From JBDSTZ01 sp039927975 (GTDB lineage Bacteria; Pseudomonadota; Gammaproteobacteria; Burkholderiales; Burkholderiaceae_D), in assembly GCA_039927975.1 (NCBI GenBank), contig JBDSTZ010000175.1:1-7535 (forward strand): a stretch of 7,535 nucleotides of DNA. Direction: 5' to 3'. The position numbers and the translations under genes are program-made. The notes under the pieces are model-generated. The model was not told the DNA's origin. It worked only from the letters and a program-made list of their open reading frames with translations, and searched no databases. Positions 1 through 6,800 of the stretch are shown piece by piece. The number at the start of each line of letters is the position of its first letter. Within the stretch, counting starts at the first letter, position 1.

Positions 1-1
1 C

Positions 2-829
2 ATCTACTGGGGCGCCGCCGGCGCCCCGGCCGCCGGCACCGGCTTCGACGCGCTGTCGACCGCGCAGAAGAAGATCGTCGCCGCCGCCCTCGGCTACGAC
101 AGCTACGAAGGCAACACCTGGTTCAACGCCGGCGCCGCGCCGAACGCGCGCCTGGTCACCGAATTCGCCAGCGCCGGCGCCGCCGACTTCGACATCGACA
201 GCATCGACTGGGGCGGCGTGCGCGCACCCGCCACCGGCGCGACCTTCGAACAACTGACCGTCGCCCAGCGCGCGATCGTCGCCGATTCGCTCGGTTACGC
301 CCAGGTGGCGACCGAAGTGCTGGTCAAGCCGTCCGCCGCCGTCGGCAAGCAGATCGTCCTCACCCTCGAACAGGGCGCAGGCAAGGATTACGACAACAGC
401 ACCCTCGACTGGGGCACGGTCGCCAAAGCCGCCGCCAGCACCGCCTTCGCCGACCTCACCCTGGCCCAGCAGGACCGCGTCCTGTCGGTGCTCGGCTACG
501 CGCGCTTCGACGGCGTGGTCTACCACGACGCCGACGCCGCCGCGGCCCAGCAGTATCGCCTCGGCTTCACCGCCGGCACCGATTACAACAACGCCACCGT
601 CACCTGGAGCGACGTGCCCATCCCCGTGGCCGGCACCGACTTCGCCCATCTCACCGCCGAGCAGAAATTCCGTGTGCTCGACCAGACCGGCTTCGTCGCC
701 TACGACAGCACCGTCTACTTCAAGGCCGGCGCCGGCGCCGACGCCTTGAAACAAACCTTCGTCGAAGGCGTCGACTACCACAACGCGTCGATGAGCTGGG
801 GCAGCGTCGCGCCGCAGCAGTCGACCCGC
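2..829 (+). repeat. Tandem array of about 67-residue repeats (one partial plus four full copies)
   Basis: Residues 1-14 (IYWGAAGAPAAGTG) match the end of the next unit (IDWGGVRAPATGAT), so the array continues upstream of the window. Full units start at a Phe: 44 (F15), 245 (F82), 446 (F149) and 641 (F214), giving periods of 67, 67 and 65 residues. The first half of each unit reads F-x-x-L-[ST]-x-x-Q, then a hydrophobic run ending in G-[YF], as in FDALSTAQ, FEQLTVAQ, FADLTLAQ and FAHLTAEQ. The second half usually has GxDYxN (KDYDN, TDYNN, VDYHN) followed six to seven residues after the Tyr by W-[GS] (LDWG, VTWS, MSWG). The first unit has ADFDI in place of the DYxN motif. The first half looks like a short amphipathic helix and the second like a beta strand pair. 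I do not recognise this as a named domain. Units are diverged at residue level, so this is old duplication rather than recent DNA amplification. Confidence 0.85.
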
Positions 830-3800
830 TGGGTCGTCACCGACGGCACTGCCGAGTACATGGTCTACGCCTACGACGCCGACGGCAACGGCAGCACCGA
901 CGAAGTGCGCATTCTCGAACCGCACTACCTGCTCGGCCAGCGCGGCTTCGGCGCGCTCGTCACCGGCACCGTCACCACCTTGCAGGCCAACGCCGATTTC
1001 AGCCTGACCGGCGCCGGCGACGCCATCATCCGCGGCCGCTTCGACCTGGCCGCACCCGGTTCCGACCTGCTGATCCAGTCCGACAGCTGGGTCTACTGGG
1101 AAGCGGCCGCCAACGTCAACGGCAACATCAGCCTGCTCGGCGGCGTGGCGGTCGACGGCACCAACCTGGGCGGCGCCAACAGCCACGGCACCAGCCTGTA
1201 TATCCATGAAACCTCGGCCGTGTCGACCACCGCGGCCGGCAGCACCATCCGCCTGGCCGGCGCGCTCGACGTCGAACTGCGCGGCACCACCATCGCCGGC
1301 GCCTCGATTGGCGAACACGGCATCACCTGGCAAGGCGCCGACGCGTCGATCAACGTCACCGCCGGCCAGCAGATCCTGGTCGACACCGCGCTGGCGGCCA
1401 GCAAATCGGTCAGCCTCACCACCACCGGCGTCGTCAGTGGCGACGACAACGGCTATTCGATCATCATCGGCAGCGCCGCGGGCCTGAACGCCGGCGGCAT
1501 CACCTCCGACAGCAGCGGCGGCGCGGTCAATGTCAACGCGGCCGGCAACGTCAGCATCGGCGGCCGCGTGCTGGCCGGCGGCGTCATGGTCCAGCAGTTC
1601 AACGGCGGCGCCCTGGTGGGCGAGTCGGTCGACTGGAGCGGCAAGAATTCCTCGGTAAGCCTGGTCGCGGCCGGCCAGATGTACCTGGGCGCGATGGCCC
1701 TGACCGAAGACGGCGGCCTGGCCGAAGTCGGCGCCACCGTGCGCGCCAACGCATCGATCACCGTGCGCGGCGGCCACAGCGCCGACGGCGTCGGCGTCAA
1801 GATGCCGGGCGCCGCCCGCCTGATCACCAACAACGCCGACGGCCTGGTCTCGATCAGCGCCGCCCAGGACGCCGAAATCAACGGCCTGGTCGTCGCCGGC
1901 GGCGAAGTGACCGACCATTACGACAGCCGCGGCAAATACCTCGGCAGCACCACCAGCAGCTTCGGCGGCGCCTCGCGCATCCGCGTCACCGCCGACAACC
2001 AGGTGCGCCTCGGCCACGACCTGTCGGCCGGCGCCGAAATCACCGTGCGCGGCGGGCAGGGCAGCGCGGCGCCGTCGACCGATCCATGGGCCGATCAAGG
2101 CATCGTGGTCGGCGGCAACGTCCACCTGAAAACCCTGCAGGAAAATTCCGTCCTGACCCTGTCGTCCTCGGGCGACATGTCGGTGCTGGCGCCGGCCTGG
2201 ACCAATGAAATCGTCGCCGACGACTTCGCCCAGTTCGCCGATGGCGACCTGTCCGCCGACACCGCCTTCCGCGTCACCATCGACCTCGGCACCCACACCC
2301 TGAGCGGCGTGATCACCCTGTCGAAACTCAGTTCCTTGAACAACCACGGCCTGGGCGACCTCAAGACCGACCTCCAGGCCGCGCTCGACGCGGCGCAGCT
2401 GAGCGTCACCGCCTCGCCGTCCGGCACCCCGGCCGTCGGCGACAGCGCGACCCTCGGCGGCGTGATGAACGCCCGCCTGGTCGACGGCCACCTGATGCTC
2501 ACCAGCGACTTCGCCTTCAGCCTGGCGGCGGTCGCCGACGGCCACGCCGAACGCCTCGGCTTGACGCAGCTCGACGCCACCAATCCGTCCGCCGGCGCCA
2601 CCGTGTCCTCGCGCTCGGTCGCCCTCGACGCCAGCGCGCGCGGCTCGGTCGTCAACCTCGGCATGGCCGACGCCCCGAGCGGCCAGATCACCATTTCCGG
2701 CTGGGTGCGCGGTCACAGCGGCATCAATATGTTCGCCGGCACCAGCAGCGGCGGCAACCAGGACGTCGACCTGACCATCACCGGCGTGCTCGAAACCCTG
2801 TCCGGCTCGATGGTCCTGAACCCGACCGGCCACGCCCTCATCGAAGGCAGCCTGATCGCCCGCGGCCGCAACGCCGACATCATCATCAACGCCCGCGACA
2901 GCCTCGACGTGGTCGGCAACCTGACCGCCCAGCGCGACATCATCATCAACGCCGGCAGCCGCCAGTTGACCGGCGAGACCAGCCTGTCGACCACCAACAG
3001 CGCCCACTTCAACACGCTCGACAGCACCGGCCGCATCATCCTGACCGGCCTCAACGACGTCCTGATCAACAACAACATCGGCGGCGACAGCACTGTTGGC
3101 CTGATCCAGATCGGCTCGTCCTACGGCACCGTCACCACCGCCATCAACACCGTGCTGCAGACCGGCACCCTGATGACCATCTCGGGCAACAAGCTCGACA
3201 TCGGCGGCACCCTGCGCAGCAGCCTGGCCACCGACGCCACCTACGACCGCGAAATCACCCTCACGGCCGCCACCGACATCGTGTTCCACGCCGACCTGCG
3301 CGCGGCCGGCTCGGTCCTGCTCAACGCCGCTGGCGACATCGACCTGTACCACGGCAACCTGCTCGCGCAAGGCGCCGGCCAGCGCATTGAACTTTCCGCC
3401 GGCGACGCCATCCAGATCGGCCACGGCGGCGCCAGCACCGGCTTCTTCGTCGCCGCCAACGGCGGCATCGACGCCACCGCCGGCGGCAAGCTGGCGCTCG
3501 CCATCGATGGCCAGCTCTCGTCCTCCGGCGCCGCCAGCCACGTCGCCCTGACCGCCACCAACGTCGCCGTCGACGGCCTCGTCAAGGCCGGCGCGCTGCT
3601 CGACCTCAACAGCGGCGCCTACAGCTGGAGCGGCAAGAACGCCAGCCTGGCGATCCGCGCCACCCAGGACATGCTGCTCGGCAGCGTGGCCGGCGGCGGC
3701 AAGCTCGAATCGACCGGCCTGCTGCGCGTGCAGTCCGGCAGCAACGGCATCGGCTTGGGCTTCTCCATGACCGCCGCCAGCACCCTCAAGGTCGACGCCA

Positions 3801-6800
3801 CCGGCGCCGGCACCTGGACCGAAGTCGCCGCCGGCGCCGACGGCCAGATCGAACTGTTGGCCGAAGGCGACATCCAGCTGCGCGGCCTGGTCAGCGCCGC
3901 CGACAGCGGCGCCGACATCCGCGTGCTGTCGCGCTCCCAGGTCTGGATCGACGGCCTGGTCTCGGCCAACGACAGCATCCACATCACCGGCGGCACCCAC
4001 GCCACCGGCGTCGCCGTGCTGGTCAATACCCTCATCGTCGGCGTCAACGCGAGCACCGGCGGCACTCTCGACACCGCCGCCGGCGGCCACATCATCGTCG
4101 ACGCCACCGACAGCATCCTGATCGAAGGCGTGATCGGCCAGCAAGACCTCGGCCAGGCCAAGGTCGGCTCGCTGTCGATCAGCTCCTCGGGCCGCGACGT
4201 CACCGTGCTGCGCAACATCGACGTCGCCGGTTCGGTCACCCTGGCCGCCGGTAACATCTCGGTGCTCTCGGGCGCCTACGTCCACGCCAGCGGCGTCAAT
4301 TCCGACGTCTTCATGCAGGCCCGCAGCAAGCTGCTGGTCTCCGGCGCCAACACCCTGGCCGATCCGGACATCCCGATGGCCCTGATCATGGCCGACCGCC
4401 TGGTCCACCTGGCCGCGCCGACCATGGAAGTAAACGGCTTCGTCCAGGCCGGCATCGACGCCAACAGCGCCCACGGCCGCCTGTTGCTGTCGGGCGGCAG
4501 TTCGATCACCATCGGCGGCGTGCTCAAATCGAACGACGCCATCGACATCCACTCGGGCGTCAACCTGCGCCTCTCGCGCGAGTTCCTCGAAGGCGACCAC
4601 GCCACCGACAGCCTCACCGGCGGCACCGTCAAGATCACCGGCCAGGCCGTCGTCAACGCGCTCGGCGCCATCGTCGTGCAGGCCGGCGGCGACGTCACCA
4701 TTGCCGCCGACAGCGCGGTCGCCGCGCCGACCTCGATCCAGGTGCCGGTCTACACCACCGTCTCCGAAGCGGTGTCGGTCGTCACCGGCTACACCCAGGT
4801 CCAGGACGGCGTCATGCAGGTCGCCGTCCAGGTGCCCGTCACCACCAGCATCACCGAGCAGACCGGCACCGTCAGCGTCAAGGTCGGCAGCGAATACAAC
4901 ACCTTCGACGCCCGCCTGACCCAGACCGGCTACTACAACCCGAACGCCGCCTACGGCAAGCAGTTTCGCGAAACCCTGGTCGAAGGGGTCGACTACACCA
5001 ACAACGATGCCCGCATCAAGTGGAGCGATTTCGGCGTCTCGGCGCCGGACACCAACTACAAGAGCGCCGGCTACAAGACCTTCCAGGACTTGAGCGACAA
5101 TCAGAAGAAGGCCGTGCTGGCGGGCACCGGCTACCTCGCGCTGTTCGATTTCGACTACTCGAACGCCCAGCTGCACCGCACCGAGAACGGCACCCCGACG
5201 ATCGTCGACATCACCACCGATCCGACCTACAAGCCGACCTGGGCCAACAACGCCAAGGTCATCTACCACATCGACGTCGACGGCTGGCGCGACAAGTACG
5301 TGCTGATGCAAAGCGGCGCCCAGGAAGACATCCTCAACATCAACAGCTTCGGCACCGCGCGCTATCTGAGCGGCGATGCCACGCTCGATGGCAGCAGCAA
5401 CGGCACCTGGTCGGCCTTCAAGGGCGGCGAACTGGTTGGCAAGTACACCGATAGCGCCAACGTCGTCTACACCCAGGACAAATCCGTCTTCAATAACCCG
5501 TCCAACGGCTACGATTACGACCAGAGCACCGGCCGCTGGGCCGTCACCTACGAATACGACACCGGCACCCGCAATTACCAGATCTACCAGCACAACACCA
5601 CCACCGACACCGGCGCACTGGCCGCGACCACCATCGCCCGTCAGCCCGACTGGTACTGGGCGGGCGGCGGCACCGGCACGGCCAGCCTGTCCGGCACCCA
5701 GGGCAGCCGCGCGACCTCGAACATCGCGGCCAACAACGCCTTCATCACGGCGCTGCAGAGCGACACCGGCGCCCTCAATTTCCTCAGCAGCAGCACCCGC
5801 TACAACCAGCTGGTCGGCTGGGCCGAAGGCGGCGGCTACGTCATCGCCTACGAGCACACCGGCGGCGGCGGCTGGACCAACACCTTCACCAACAGCAGCT
5901 CGTGGGTCGGCAGCGGCCCGAACGACGAGTACAGCTCGTTCTACCTGAGCGGCGGCACCGACCACATCACCATCTACTGGGACATCAACTACGGCGGCGG
6001 CAGCTGGACCATCTACGGCAGCGTCGGCTCGCTCGGCGACTGGAACGATGAAACCTCCTCGCTCAAGGTGTTCGGCAAGCGTTACGAGGACTACCACGAC
6101 TACCGCTACGACTGGGATTCGAACAGCAAGAACATCTACGACGAGCGCATCCAGCTCGACTACCACGTCACCACCCTGGCCACCGACAAGTTCAATTACC
6201 AGCCGGTCTACAAGACCAGCACCGTGACCACCATGGCCACCCAGATGCAGGACGTCACGCTGTGGAAGACCGTGCCGGTGCTGACCACCCAGAACGTGCT
6301 GCACACCACCGTCACCATGGTCGACGCGGCCGGCCAGGCCTACGGCGAATTCGCCGGCGAAACCATCAGCGGCGGCGCCATCAGCATCGACGCCGGCGGC
6401 ACCCTCAAAGTGAGCGGCAAGCTGGCCGCCAAGGGCGATCTCGACCTCTCGGCCGGCGCCGTGCTGCAATTGAAGGGCAACGTCGTCAACACCGTCACCG
6501 TCAACGCCACCCTTGAAGGCCACGACATCTCGCTCGACGCCGGCACCAGGCTGCTGCTCGACGGCTCGGCCGCCGTGCACGGCACCGGCAGCGGCGCCAC
6601 CGTCAGCCTGCACAGCGACCAGGACATCAGCTTCGGCGGCGCCATCAGCGCCAAAGCCGGCGCCAGCATCGCCAGCGTCAGCCTCGACGCCGACCGCAAC
6701 GTCAGCCTGTCCGGCGCGATCAGCGCCGCCGGCATCGCCATCCTGGCGGGGCAGGGCGGCAGCGGCGACGGCGCCATCAGCGCCGACGCCAAGACCAGCC

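Larger units (their letters stand above)
4742..6361 (+). other. Tyr/Trp-rich insertion domain between two beta-helix sections
   Basis: Residues 1581-2120 differ sharply from the rod on either side: tyrosine and tryptophan are frequent and charged residues are more common. The order is an opening PVYTT segment (4742-4879), two diverged copies of the 67-residue repeat (4904-5239), a cap-like segment (5240-5308), an aromatic core (about 5309-6199), and a closing PVYKT segment (6200-6322). Codon use stays the same (C or G in third position), so the change is in the protein and there is no sign of foreign DNA. No catalytic motif is recognisable. Exposed aromatic residues would suit glycan or protein binding, but that is inference. 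The boundaries are set by where the rod pattern stops and restarts. Confidence 0.65.

Noticed and set aside
9..27. Perfect 8-bp inverted repeat with a 3-base loop (GGGGCGCC/GGCGCCCC)
   Set aside because: It lies inside coding sequence for WGAAGAP, has no T-tract and is explained by Gly and Ala codons in a very GC-rich gene; not a terminator or operator.
1206..1487. Short plus-strand open frame in another frame
   Set aside because: Pro/Arg/Ser/Ala-rich translation typical of an off-frame reading of GC-rich coding DNA; it overlaps the coherent frame +2 protein.
1093..4701. Series of minus-strand open frames of 118-212 codons, all in one register
   Set aside because: Same cause: all share the register antisense to the real gene and end at complements of Tyr codons. 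Their composition is the mirror of Gly/Ala/Asp-rich coding sequence.
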